NCBI RefSeq assembly: GCF_900142965.1
Contig: NZ_FRCQ01000002.1
Span: 186,001 to 250,000 of the forward strand
Length of the DNA: 64,000 nucleotides
Direction of reading: 5' to 3'
Source of the DNA: Rhizobacter sp. OV335
Lineage (GTDB): Bacteria; Pseudomonadota; Gammaproteobacteria; Burkholderiales; Burkholderiaceae_C
Of the stretch, positions 55,289-63,432 are shown one piece after another. The number at the start of each line of letters is the position of its first letter. Positions within the stretch are counted from its first letter, which is position 1. A program made the translations under genes and the position numbers. The notes below the pieces were generated by a model. The model was not told the origin of the DNA. It was given only the letters and a program-made list of their open reading frames with translations, and did no database searches.

Positions 55289-55750
55289 ATGCAGCTCGAC
55301 AAGTTCGACATCGCCATCCTCGAAGCGCTGCAGCGCGACGCCCGCATCAGCATGGGCGAGCTCGGTGCGCAGGTGGGGCTGACCAGTTCGCCGTGCTGGA
55401 GCCGCATCAAGCGGCTGGAGCAGGCCGGCGTGATCGAGGGCTACTCGGTGCGCGTGAACGCGGCCGAGGTCGGGCTGCCCGACACGGTGATCGTGCAGGT
55501 CACGCTGGACAGCCATTCCGACGAGGCGCTGTTCGAGTTCGGCCGCGCGCTGGAAGCGATCCCCGAGGTGCTGGAGGCCTTCCTGGTGTCGGGCGACTAC
55601 GACTACTACGTGCGCATCGCCGTCAGCGACACGCGCGACTACGAGCGCTTGCTGCGCGAGCGGCTCTACAAGATCCCGGGGATCCGGCACAGCAAGTCGA
55701 GCTTCGTGCTGCGGCAGCTGAAGCAGAGCCTGCTTCCGTTGCGCCGCTGA
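55289..55750 (+). CDS. Lrp/AsnC-family transcriptional regulator
   Basis: This 153-residue protein starts at ATG 55289. The helix-turn-helix (LDKFDIAILEALQRDARISMGELGAQVGLTSSPCWSRIKRLEQ region, residues 3-45) is followed by the RAM effector-binding/oligomer domain (VIVQVTLDSHSDEALFEF, VLEAFLVSGDYDYYVRIAV). Members respond to amino acids. Divergence from ilvB suggests control of acetolactate synthase by a branched-chain amino acid, which is inferred from position. Confidence 0.93.
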   Translation: MQLDKFDIAILEALQRDARISMGELGAQVGLTSSPCWSRIKRLEQAGVIEGYSVRVNAAEVGLPDTVIVQVTLDSHSDEALFEFGRALEAIPEVLEAFLVSGDYDYYVRIAVSDTRDYERLLRERLYKIPGIRHSKSSFVLRQLKQSLLPLRR

Positions 55751-55754
55751 AGAA

Positions 55755-55880
55755 CCGTTCGCCCTGAGCCCAAGAGGTCCTCGAAGGGACCCGGCAGTTG
55801 CAAAGAAACCCCGTTCGCCCTGAGCCTGTCGAAGGGCCTGCTCGCATCGACCAGGGCTTCGACAAGCTCAGCCCGAACGG
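55755..55880. repeat. Interspersed palindromic element, copy 2
   Basis: CCGTTCGCCCTGAGC occurs twice in direct orientation (55755-55769, 55811-55825) and in imperfect inverted form (GCTCAGCCCGAACGG, 55866-55880). It sits between the Lrp-type gene and livM. It shares CGAAGGGACC, GCAAAGAAA and TGTCGAAGGG with copy 1 at 50155-50275. Confidence 0.72.
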
Positions 55881-55885
55881 AAACA

Positions 55886-56854
55886 TCAGCTGCTCTTGCC
55901 CTTCTGCCACGCGATCAGCTCGCCGACGAAGCCGCGCCGGAACGCGATCACGCAGACGACGAAGATCACGCCGATGATCACCGTGACCCAGGAGCCGGCG
56001 GTGTCCGCCAGGTAGTCCTGCAGCCCGATGATCGTGAACGCGCCCAGCACCGGCCCCGCGAAGGTGCCCATGCCGCCGAGCAGCGTCATCAGGATCACCT
56101 CGCCCGACAGCGACCAGTGCACGTCCGACAGCGTCGCGAAGCCGAGCACGAAGGTCTTCATCGCACCCGCCAGCCCGGCGATGCCGGTCGACAGCACGAA
56201 GGCCAGCAGCTTGTAGCGGTCGACGTCGTAGCCGAGCGAGATCGCGCGCGGCTCGTTCTCGCGGATCGCCTTCAGCACCTGGCCGTACGGCGAGTGCACG
56301 ATGCGCAGGATCAGCACGAACACCGCGACGAACACCGCCAGCACGAAGAAGTACATCGCCAGGTCGTTGGCCATCGGGATCAGGCCGAACAGCTTGCCGC
56401 GCGGCACGCCCTGCAGGCCGTCTTCGCCGCCGGTGAACGGCGCCTGCAGGCAGACGAAATAGATCATCTGCGCCATCGCGAGCGTGATCATCGCGAAGTA
56501 GATGCCCTGGCGCCGGATCGCGATCAGGCCCACCACCAGCCCGAGCGCCGCGGCCACCAGCGTGCCGGCGACGATGCCGAGCTCCGGCGTCCAGCCGGCG
56601 CTGCGCACCAGCCACCCGGTGACGTAGGCCGCCGAGCCCATGAAGGCCGCATGCCCGAACGACAGCAGGCCGGTGAAGCCCAGCAGCAGGTTGAAGGCGC
56701 ACGCGAAGATCGCGAAGCACAGCGCCTTCATCATGAACACCGGGTAGATGCCGATGAACGGCGCGATCACCAGCAGCGCCAGCAGCACGCCCCAGGCGAT
56801 GACGGACTTGCGCTGGAACGCGTCGTTCCTGTTCGGGGTGGACACCACGCTCAC
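55886..56854 (-). CDS. livM: Branched-chain/aromatic substrate ABC transporter permease (LivM)
   Basis: This 322-residue inner-membrane permease starts at GTG 56854, overlapping the livH stop by four bases. It has about nine hydrophobic helices and the LivM signatures FNLLLGFTGLLSFGHAAFMG and REN-EPRA-SLGYDVDRYK, the coupling loop to the ATPases. With LivH it forms the membrane channel of the high-affinity uptake system. It is the last gene of the operon. Confidence 0.9.
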   Translation of the reverse strand: MSVVSTPNRNDAFQRKSVIAWGVLLALLVIAPFIGIYPVFMMKALCFAIFACAFNLLLGFTGLLSFGHAAFMGSAAYVTGWLVRSAGWTPELGIVAGTLVAAALGLVVGLIAIRRQGIYFAMITLAMAQMIYFVCLQAPFTGGEDGLQGVPRGKLFGLIPMANDLAMYFFVLAVFVAVFVLILRIVHSPYGQVLKAIRENEPRAISLGYDVDRYKLLAFVLSTGIAGLAGAMKTFVLGFATLSDVHWSLSGEVILMTLLGGMGTFAGPVLGAFTIIGLQDYLADTAGSWVTVIIGVIFVVCVIAFRRGFVGELIAWQKGKSS

Positions 56855-57738
56855 TTCTCCTTGCCGAACAGGCCGGCCGGCCGGATCACCAGCACGATCA
56901 CCATGATCACGAACACCACGATGTTCGAGGCTTCGGGGTAGAACACCTTGGTCAGGCCCTCGACCAGCCCGAGCATCAGCCCCGTCAGGATCGAGCCGAG
57001 GATGGACCCCATGCCGCCGATCACCACCACCGCGAACACGACGATGATCAGGTTGCTGCCCATCAGCGGCGTGACCTGGATCACCGGTGCCGCCAGCACG
57101 CCGGCCAGCGCGGCGAGTGCCGCGCCGCCGGCATAGGTGAACATCACCATGCGCGGCACGTTGATGCCGAAGGCCTGCACCAGCGCCGGGTTCTCGGTGC
57201 CGGCGCGCAGCGTCGCGCCGAGCCGCGTCTTCTCGATCAGGAACCAGGTGCCCAGGCAGACCGTGAGCGACGCCACCACGACCCACGCACGGTAGTTCGG
57301 CAGCACCATGAAGCCCAGGTTGGTGGCGCCCTGCAGCGCCTCGGGCACGCTGACCTGCTGGCCCGACACGCCGAACCGATCGCGGAACACGCCCTCGGCG
57401 ATCAGCGCCAGGCCGAAGGTCAGCAGCAGGCCGTACAGCGGGTCGAGCTTGTACAGGTGCTTGAGCAAGGTCCTCTCGATCACGACGCCGAGCGCCCCGA
57501 CGATCACCGGTGCGAGCACCAGCGCGCCCCAGTAGCCGAGGCCCCATTTCTCCATCGAGAACCAGGCCACGTAGGCGCCGATCATGTAAAGCGCGCCATG
57601 GGCGAAGTTGACGATGCCCAGCAGGCCGAAGATCACCGCCAGGCCCAGGCTCAGCATCGCGTAGAACGAGCCGTTGACCAGGCCGAGCAGCAACTGGCCG
57701 GCGAAGGCCTGCAGGGGGATGCCGAAGATTTCGGTCAT
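56851..57738 (-). CDS. livH: Branched-chain/aromatic substrate ABC transporter permease (LivH)
   Basis: This 295-residue permease has eight or so membrane helices. Signatures are QLLLGLVNGSFYAMLSLGLAVIFGLLGIVNFAHG near the N-terminus and the coupling segment KTRLGATLRAGTENPALVQAFGIN. It lies 12 bases after the binding-protein gene, and its stop overlaps the livM start. It pairs with LivM in the transporter. Confidence 0.92.
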   Translation of the reverse strand: MTEIFGIPLQAFAGQLLLGLVNGSFYAMLSLGLAVIFGLLGIVNFAHGALYMIGAYVAWFSMEKWGLGYWGALVLAPVIVGALGVVIERTLLKHLYKLDPLYGLLLTFGLALIAEGVFRDRFGVSGQQVSVPEALQGATNLGFMVLPNYRAWVVVASLTVCLGTWFLIEKTRLGATLRAGTENPALVQAFGINVPRMVMFTYAGGAALAALAGVLAAPVIQVTPLMGSNLIIVVFAVVVIGGMGSILGSILTGLMLGLVEGLTKVFYPEASNIVVFVIMVIVLVIRPAGLFGKEK

Positions 57739-57750
57739 GGGGTCATCCCA

Positions 57751-58956
57751 TCACTTCCAGGAAGCGCACTTGCTCTCGGCCTTGGTCGTGAACGCCGCAT
57801 CGCCCTTGATGGTCTCGACCACGTTGTAGTAGTCCCACGGCTCGGTCGACTTGTCCGGCGACTTGACCTGCATCAGGTACATGTCGTGCACCATGCGGCC
57901 GTCTTCGCGCACCGTGCCGTTCTTCGCGAACATGTCGTTGACCTTGGCCTTGTGCAACTGCGCGAGCACCTTGTCGGCGTCGTCGGTGCCGGTCGTCTTG
58001 ACGGCCGCCAGGTAGTTGGCCACCACCGAGTAGTCGGCCGCCTGCAGCGACGACGGCATGCGCTTGACCTTCTCGAAGAACTTGCGGCTCCAGGTGCGCG
58101 TCTCGGCATCCTTGTTCCAGTACCAGCTGTCGGTCAGGTACATGCCCTGCGTCGTCTTCAGGCCCAGCGAGTGGATGTCGTTGATGAACACCAGCAGGCC
58201 GGCCAGCTTCATCGTCTTGGTGACGCCGAACTCGTTGGCGGCCTTGATCGCGTTGATGGTGTCGCCGCCGGCGTTCGCCAGGCCCAGGATCTGCGCCTTG
58301 CTCGACTGCGCCTGCAGCAGGAACGACGAGAAGTCGCTGGCCGACAGCGGGTGCTTGACCTGGCCGGTGACCGTGCCGCCGGCCGCCTTCACGACGTTGG
58401 TGGTGTCGTTCTGCAGCGCCTGGCCGAACGCGTAGTCGGCCGTCAGGAAGTACCAGCTCTTGCCGCCGGCGCGCACCACCGCGCCGCCGGTGCCCTTGGC
58501 CAGCGCCATCGTGTCGTAGGCCCAGTGGATGGTGTACGGGCTGCACTGCTCGTTGGTCAGCGCCGAGCTGCCGGCGCCCACCGCGATGAACGGCTTCTTC
58601 TTCTCGAGCGCCACCTTGGCCATCGCCAGGCTGGTGCCGGAGTTGGTGCCGCCGATCAGCATGTCGACGCCCTGCGTGTCGAACCACTCGCGCGCCTTCG
58701 CGGCGGCCACGTCGGCCTTGTTCTGGTGGTCGGCGACGACCAGCTCGACCTTCTTGCCGTTGACCATGCCGCCGGCATCGGCGATCGCCATCTTGATGGC
58801 CTCGACGCCGGCCGGGCCGTCGATGTCGGAGTACAGGCCCGACATGTCGGTGATGAAGCCGATGCGGATCACGTCGCCCGACACCTGCGCGTGCGCAGGA
58901 ACGAGGGCAGCGGTGGCGACAAGCGAGCAGGCGGCGGCGATGTGGCTCAGTTTCAT
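57751..58956 (-). CDS. ABC transporter periplasmic substrate-binding protein (LivJ/K-like)
   Basis: This 401-residue periplasmic protein starts at ATG 58956 after GGAGACCTC, with a signal peptide ending at PAHAQ (~residue 24). The mature part opens IRIGFITDMSGLYSDIDGPAGVEAIKMA, typical of the PBP type-1 family of branched-chain or aromatic-acid binding proteins, with VADHQNKADVAAAKAREWFD and ADYAFGQALQND segments. The tail CASWK suggests a disulfide. The ligand may be an aromatic or organic acid rather than leucine, given the IclR regulator in the operon. Confidence 0.9.
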   Translation of the reverse strand: MKLSHIAAACSLVATAALVPAHAQVSGDVIRIGFITDMSGLYSDIDGPAGVEAIKMAIADAGGMVNGKKVELVVADHQNKADVAAAKAREWFDTQGVDMLIGGTNSGTSLAMAKVALEKKKPFIAVGAGSSALTNEQCSPYTIHWAYDTMALAKGTGGAVVRAGGKSWYFLTADYAFGQALQNDTTNVVKAAGGTVTGQVKHPLSASDFSSFLLQAQSSKAQILGLANAGGDTINAIKAANEFGVTKTMKLAGLLVFINDIHSLGLKTTQGMYLTDSWYWNKDAETRTWSRKFFEKVKRMPSSLQAADYSVVANYLAAVKTTGTDDADKVLAQLHKAKVNDMFAKNGTVREDGRMVHDMYLMQVKSPDKSTEPWDYYNVVETIKGDAAFTTKAESKCASWK

Positions 58957-58988
58957 GGAGGTCTCCTTGTGTGGATCGATCTTCGGGA

Positions 58989-59693
58989 TCAGACGCCCAG
59001 GTACTCGTGGAGCTGGGCCAGGCGGGCAGGCAACTCGGCCTGGGTGAACTCTTGGATGATCTGGCCGTGCTCCATCACGAGGAAGCGGTCGGCCAGCGGC
59101 GCGGCGAAGCGGAAGTTCTGCTCCACCATCACGATCGTGTAGCCCTGGCGGCGCAGCAGCACCACCATCTCGGCGAGCTTCTGCACGATGACCGGGGCCA
59201 GGCCCTCGGAGATCTCGTCGAGCAGCAGCAGCTTGGCGCCGGTGCGCAGGATGCGCGCGACGGCCAGCATCTGCTGCTCGCCACCCGACAGCCGCGTGCC
59301 CTGGCTGCCGGCGCGCTCCTTCAGGTTCGGGAACATCGCGTAGATCTCGTCGATCGCCATGCCGCCGTCGGCCAGCTTCGGCGGCAGCAGCAGGTTCTCC
59401 TCGGCCGACAGGCTCGAGAAGATGCCGCGCTCTTCCGGGCAGTAGCCGATGCCGAGCCGCGCGATGCGGTGCGTCGGCATCGCGATGGCCTCTTGCCCGC
59501 GGATGCGGATCGAGCCCTTGCGGCTGCCGGTCAGGCCCATGATCGCGCGCAGCGTGCTGGTGCGCCCGGCGCCGTTGCGCCCGAGCAGCGTCACCACCTC
59601 GCCCTCGTCGACGTGGAAGTTCACGCCATGCAGCACGTGCGATTCGCCGTACCAGGCCTGCAGTTCGCGGACTTCGAGGAAGCGTTCGGCCAT
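58989..59693 (-). CDS. livF: ABC transporter ATP-binding protein (LivF)
   Basis: This 234-residue ATPase starts at ATG 59693, one base after the livG stop. It has LSGGEQQMLAVARIL (signature motif), LLLLDEISEGLAPVIV (Walker B) and MVEQN (switch His replaced by Gln, usual in LivF). The Walker A reads GRNGAGRTS, with Arg where Lys is canonical. I recall this substitution in LivF relatives, so it may be a lineage trait rather than a defect. It pairs with LivG to power uptake. Confidence 0.9.
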   Translation of the reverse strand: MAERFLEVRELQAWYGESHVLHGVNFHVDEGEVVTLLGRNGAGRTSTLRAIMGLTGSRKGSIRIRGQEAIAMPTHRIARLGIGYCPEERGIFSSLSAEENLLLPPKLADGGMAIDEIYAMFPNLKERAGSQGTRLSGGEQQMLAVARILRTGAKLLLLDEISEGLAPVIVQKLAEMVVLLRRQGYTIVMVEQNFRFAAPLADRFLVMEHGQIIQEFTQAELPARLAQLHEYLGV

Positions 59694-59694
59694 C

Positions 59695-60480
59695 TCAATG
59701 CGCTCCGGCGAGTTCGACGTTGGCGGTGCCCATGTAGGCCTCGACCACCGCGGGGTTCTTCGAGACCTCGCTGTACGGCCCTTCGGCCAGCGTCGCGCCA
59801 CGCTGCAGCACGGTGATGGTGTCGGCGATGCTCGACACCACGCTCATGTTGTGCTCCACCATCAGGATGGTGCGGTTCGCCGACACCTTCTTGATCAGCT
59901 GGCGGATGCGGTCGACGTCTTCCAGCCCCATGCCCTGCGTCGGCTCGTCGAGCAGCATCAGCTCGGGCTCCATCGCGAGCGTGGTCGCGATCTCGAGCGC
60001 GCGCTTGCGGCCGTAGCTCAGCTCGACGGTCGGCGTGTCGGCGTACCCGGCCAGGTCGACCTCGGCCAGCAGCGCGCGGGCGCGGTCGTTCAGCCCGTGC
60101 AGCGTGCGCTCGGATTTCCAGAAGTGGAACGAGGTGCCGAGCTTTCGCTGCAGCGCGACGCGCACGTTCTCGAGCACGCTCAGGTGCGGGAACACCGCCG
60201 AAATCTGGAACGAACGGATCACGCCGCGCCGCGCGATCTGCGCCGGCTTCTCGCGCGTGATGTCGGCGCCGTTGAAGAGGATCTGGCCGCGCGTGGGCGT
60301 CAGGAACTTGGTCAGCAGGTTGAAGCAGGTCGTCTTGCCGGCGCCGTTCGGGCCGATCAGCGCGTGGATGTGACCACGCCGGACCTTCAGGTCGACCTGG
60401 TTCACCGCGACGAAGCCCTTGAACTCCTTCGTCAGCGCGCGGGTCTCGAGGATGGTGTCGGAGGTGCTTGCGGTGCTCAT
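59695..60480 (-). CDS. livG: ABC transporter ATP-binding protein (LivG)
   Basis: This 261-residue ATPase has canonical Walker A GPNGAGKTT, the signature LSYGRKRALEIATTLA, Walker B LMLLDEPTQGMG and switch His in MVEHNMSVV. The LivG-specific RSFQISAVFPHLSVLENV segment is present. It lies 28 bases after the IclR gene and one base before livF, forming the two-ATPase engine of the transporter. Confidence 0.93.
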   Translation of the reverse strand: MSTASTSDTILETRALTKEFKGFVAVNQVDLKVRRGHIHALIGPNGAGKTTCFNLLTKFLTPTRGQILFNGADITREKPAQIARRGVIRSFQISAVFPHLSVLENVRVALQRKLGTSFHFWKSERTLHGLNDRARALLAEVDLAGYADTPTVELSYGRKRALEIATTLAMEPELMLLDEPTQGMGLEDVDRIRQLIKKVSANRTILMVEHNMSVVSSIADTITVLQRGATLAEGPYSEVSKNPAVVEAYMGTANVELAGAH

Positions 60481-60508
60481 GGAACTTGGAACTCCTCTTC
60501 GGTGCCGC

Positions 60509-61318
60509 TCAGGCGGCCGGCGCGGCCATGCTGCCGCCCAGCCGCTGCGTCAGCTCGCGCGCGACGCGCATCACGGTGTCGCTCTGCTGCGCGGCGACCT
60601 GCGGGTCGAGCATCGCCTTCTGCAGGCACACGCCGACGCCGGCCACCGCCTGGCCGGACGCATCGAACACCGGCGCGCCGAAGCAGTACACGCCTTCGCG
60701 CACGCTCTCGTCGTCGATGCTGTAGCCGCGCCGGCGGATCTCGGCCAGCTCGCCGACCAGGTCGCTGCGCTGGATCGGCGCGCGGTTCATGAAGGCCGGC
60801 AACCGGGCCTGCGGAAAGTGCGTGAGCAGCCGGGCCTCGTCCAGCCAGGCGAGCATCGCCTTGCCGGTGGCCGCACGGTGCGCCGGCAGCCGCATGCCGA
60901 CGGTGAATGCCAGGCCGAGCGGGCGCACGCCGTTGCGCGCGGCGACGTAGACCACGTCGGCGCCGTCGAGCACCGACAGGATCACCGTCTCGGACGGCGC
61001 CGCGCCGGCCTCGGCCCACAGCGCGGTGAACTCCTGGGCCGGGCTGGTGTGGGCGACGAACGCATGCGCCAGGCCCATCACGCGCGGGCCGATGAAGAAG
61101 CAGCCGTCGTCCTCGCGGCGCAGGTAGCCGAGCGCGCTCAGCGTGTTGCACAGGCCGTGCACGCTGCTCTTGGGCAGGCCGAGGCTGGCCGAGAGCCGCG
61201 CCAGGCTCATCGCCTCGCGCTGCTGCGCCAGCAGGTCCAGCAACGCGGCCGCCCGCGTGACGGCCGGCACCAGGGCCGGCTTGGTCGCGGGAGGGCGGGG
61301 AAGTTGGGCTTGCAGCAT
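60509..61318 (-). CDS. IclR-family transcriptional regulator
   Basis: This 269-residue regulator starts at ATG 61318 (MLQAQLPRPPATK). The N-terminal winged HTH (~20-75; LARLSASLGLPKSSVHGLCNTLSALGYLRR) is followed by the IclR effector-binding domain (LPAHRAATGKAMLAWL, RRRGYSIDDESVREGVYCFGAPVFDASGQAVAGVGVC). It leads the transport gene cluster, 28 bases ahead of livG, and probably controls it. IclR proteins typically sense aromatic or organic acids, which colours the expected transport substrate. Confidence 0.92.
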   Translation of the reverse strand: MLQAQLPRPPATKPALVPAVTRAAALLDLLAQQREAMSLARLSASLGLPKSSVHGLCNTLSALGYLRREDDGCFFIGPRVMGLAHAFVAHTSPAQEFTALWAEAGAAPSETVILSVLDGADVVYVAARNGVRPLGLAFTVGMRLPAHRAATGKAMLAWLDEARLLTHFPQARLPAFMNRAPIQRSDLVGELAEIRRRGYSIDDESVREGVYCFGAPVFDASGQAVAGVGVCLQKAMLDPQVAAQQSDTVMRVARELTQRLGGSMAAPAA

Positions 61319-61624
61319 GCGTTGGACAGCGACGCGGCGCAGTGGGTGGGGAGACGGTGGACCGACAGGGCCGTTCAACGGGTTGAACCAGGATCGGCCC
61401 ATCGAACAGCCGGCGCAGTCTAAGAGGGGTCTTTGCGCAGGTGGATGCCGGCGCGGCCGGTTCGCGGGAAAGTCCGCACAGGGTTTGCGCGAGGCGCCTC
61501 GCTTCATTTTTTTGAATGATTGCGACAAGCGTGGTGAACTTCGTCACCTCGCCTTGCTCTTAAAGTCCCTCCCCACGGGCCGATTCGACGGGCCCAAGTG
61601 CTTCAAACTGTTTCAAGGCCTTCC
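61319..61624. other. Divergent intergenic region between the IclR gene and cytochrome b561
   Basis: These 306 bases must hold the promoters of the IclR-liv operon (leftward) and of the cytochrome b561-YceI operon (rightward). Near 61530-61565 a TTGCGA element followed by a TCTTAAAG element is a possible rightward promoter. No gene was found. Confidence 0.45.
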
Positions 61625-62167
61625 ATGCGCGCTCCGCCCTCACGCTACGACGCCGTTGCCATCAGCTTTCACTGGCTGCTCGGGCTGGCCATCGTCGGCA
61701 CGTTCTGCGTCGGGCTGTACATGAGCGGCCTGCCGTTCTCGCCGCAGCGCCTGAAGCTCTTCAACTGGCACAAGTGGTCGGGCGTGGTGATCCTCGCGCT
61801 GTCGGCGCTGCGCCTGCTGTGGCGCCTGACGCACCGCCCGCCGGCCGACCTGCCGTCGCCGGCCTGGCAGCAGCGCGCGTCGCACTGGACGCACAACCTG
61901 CTGTACCTGCTGTTCTTCGCGGTGCCGCTGGCCGGCTGGGCGTACAGCTCGGCGGCCGGCTTCCCGATCGTCGTGTTCGGGTTGCTGCCGCTGCCGGATT
62001 TCGTGCCGGCCGACAAGGCGCTGGCCGAGACCGCGAAGCAGGCCCACGCGCTGCTCGCCTATGGCCTGGCGGCGCTGGTGACGCTGCATGTGGCGGCCGC
62101 GCTGAAGCACCAGTTCATCGACCGCGACGGGCTGCTGGCTCGCATGCTGCCCGGCGGCTCGCGTTGA
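61625..62167 (+). CDS. Cytochrome b561
   Basis: This 180-residue membrane protein starts at ATG 61625. Four hydrophobic helices carry the haem-ligating His residues in AISFHWLLGLAIVG, LFNWHKWSGVVIL, and later ALLAYGLAALVTLHVAAALKHQF. The family transfers electrons across the membrane from quinol, often as a superoxide:quinone oxidoreductase. It heads an operon with two YceI proteins, which bind isoprenoid quinone-like lipids, a frequent combination. Confidence 0.92.
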   Translation: MRAPPSRYDAVAISFHWLLGLAIVGTFCVGLYMSGLPFSPQRLKLFNWHKWSGVVILALSALRLLWRLTHRPPADLPSPAWQQRASHWTHNLLYLLFFAVPLAGWAYSSAAGFPIVVFGLLPLPDFVPADKALAETAKQAHALLAYGLAALVTLHVAAALKHQFIDRDGLLARMLPGGSR

Positions 62168-62195
62168 CCCTTCACTTTCACCGGGAGACCTTCGA

Positions 62196-62768
62196 ATGAA
62201 AACCTACCTCACCGTCGCCAGCTTCGCCGTCGCCGCCGCGTTCGCCTTCCCCGCCTGCGCCCAGGCGCAGCAGAAGGTGGTGCCGGCGCAGAGCGAGATC
62301 GCCTTCACCAGCAAGCAGATGGGCGTGCCGGTCGACGGCAAGTTCCGCAAGTTCGACGCGCAGGTCGCGTTCGACCCGAAGAAGCCCGAGGCCGCGAAGA
62401 TCGGCTTCACGATCGACCTCGCGAGCGTCACGCTCGGCACCGCCGAGACCGAGGCCGAGGTCGCCAAGCCGGACTGGTTCAACACCAAGTCGTTTCCGCA
62501 GGCCACCTTCCAGTCGACCACGGTCAAGGCCACCGGCCCGGGCAAGTTCGACGTGGCCGGCAAGCTGGCGATCAAGGGCGCGAGCCACGACGTGGTCGTG
62601 CCGGTCGTGCTGACGCAGGCCGGCGGCAACACGACGGCCACCGGCAGCTTCGTGATCAAGCGCCTCGATTTCAAGATCGGCGACGGCGACTGGAAAGACA
62701 CCTCGATGGTGGCCAACGACGTCACCGTCAAGTTCAAGCTCGCGCTGACCGGCGTGGGCGCCTTCTGA
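62196..62768 (+). CDS. YceI-family periplasmic lipid-binding protein, copy 1
   Basis: This 190-residue protein has a Sec signal (cleavage near CAQAQQ, residue ~25) and the YceI lipocalin-like barrel: SEIAFTSKQMGVPVDGKFRKFDAQVAFD, KPDWFNTKSFPQATFQST, and KLAIKGASHDVVVPV. It lies 28 bases after cytochrome b561 with GGGAGACC before the start. YceI proteins bind polyisoprenoid lipids; a role as quinone carrier for the cytochrome is inferred. Confidence 0.92.
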   Translation: MKTYLTVASFAVAAAFAFPACAQAQQKVVPAQSEIAFTSKQMGVPVDGKFRKFDAQVAFDPKKPEAAKIGFTIDLASVTLGTAETEAEVAKPDWFNTKSFPQATFQSTTVKATGPGKFDVAGKLAIKGASHDVVVPVVLTQAGGNTTATGSFVIKRLDFKIGDGDWKDTSMVANDVTVKFKLALTGVGAF

Positions 62769-62827
62769 TCTTCCGGATCCGCCGGATTCCTCTGCAGTAC
62801 CTCACCCACCTCACCAGGACCATTCCC

Positions 62828-63403
62828 ATGATGATGAAGACCCTCGTTGCCGCCGCCGCCCTCGCCGCTGCCGGCCTGGCACAAGCCGAAGCCGCGACCT
62901 ACGCGATCGACCCGACCCACACCGCCGCGATCTTCGAGGCGAAGCACTTCAACACCAGCACGCTGCGTGGCCGCTTCGACAAGAAGGAAGGCACCGTCAC
63001 GTTCGACAAGGCTGCCAAGACCGGCCGCGTCGAGATCACCTTCGACATGACCGCGATCAACACCGGCGTGCCGGCGCTCGACACGCACCTGAAGGGCAAG
63101 GACTTCTTCAACGCCGCCGAACAGCCGACCGCCAAGTTCGTCGGCGACAAGTTCAGCTTCGACGGCGCCGGCAAGGTGACCTCGGTCGCCGGCGCGCTGA
63201 CGCTGGCCGGCAAGACCCAGCCGCTCACGCTGACGGCCGTCAACTTCAACTGCTACGAGAACCCGATGCTGAAGCGCGAAGTGTGCGGCGGCGACTTCGA
63301 GACGACGATCCAGCGCAGCCAGTGGGGCGTCAGCTACGGCCTGCAGTACGGCCTGCCGGACAACATCCACATGCTGATCCAGGTCGAAGCCGTCAAGCAG
63401 TAA
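62828..63403 (+). CDS. YceI-family periplasmic lipid-binding protein, copy 2
   Basis: This 191-residue paralog of the preceding gene begins at the first of three ATG codons. A signal peptide ends near AEAA (~residue 22). The barrel motifs are YAIDPTHTAAIFEAKHFNTS, FFNAAEQPTAKFVGDKF and ALTLAGKTQPLTLTAVNFNCYENPMLKREVCGGDFE; the two Cys may form a disulfide. It is the third gene of the cytochrome b561 operon. Confidence 0.93.
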   Translation: MMMKTLVAAAALAAAGLAQAEAATYAIDPTHTAAIFEAKHFNTSTLRGRFDKKEGTVTFDKAAKTGRVEITFDMTAINTGVPALDTHLKGKDFFNAAEQPTAKFVGDKFSFDGAGKVTSVAGALTLAGKTQPLTLTAVNFNCYENPMLKREVCGGDFETTIQRSQWGVSYGLQYGLPDNIHMLIQVEAVKQ

Positions 63404-63432
63404 GCCTCCCCCGGGGAGCCGGCGCGGCCCGC

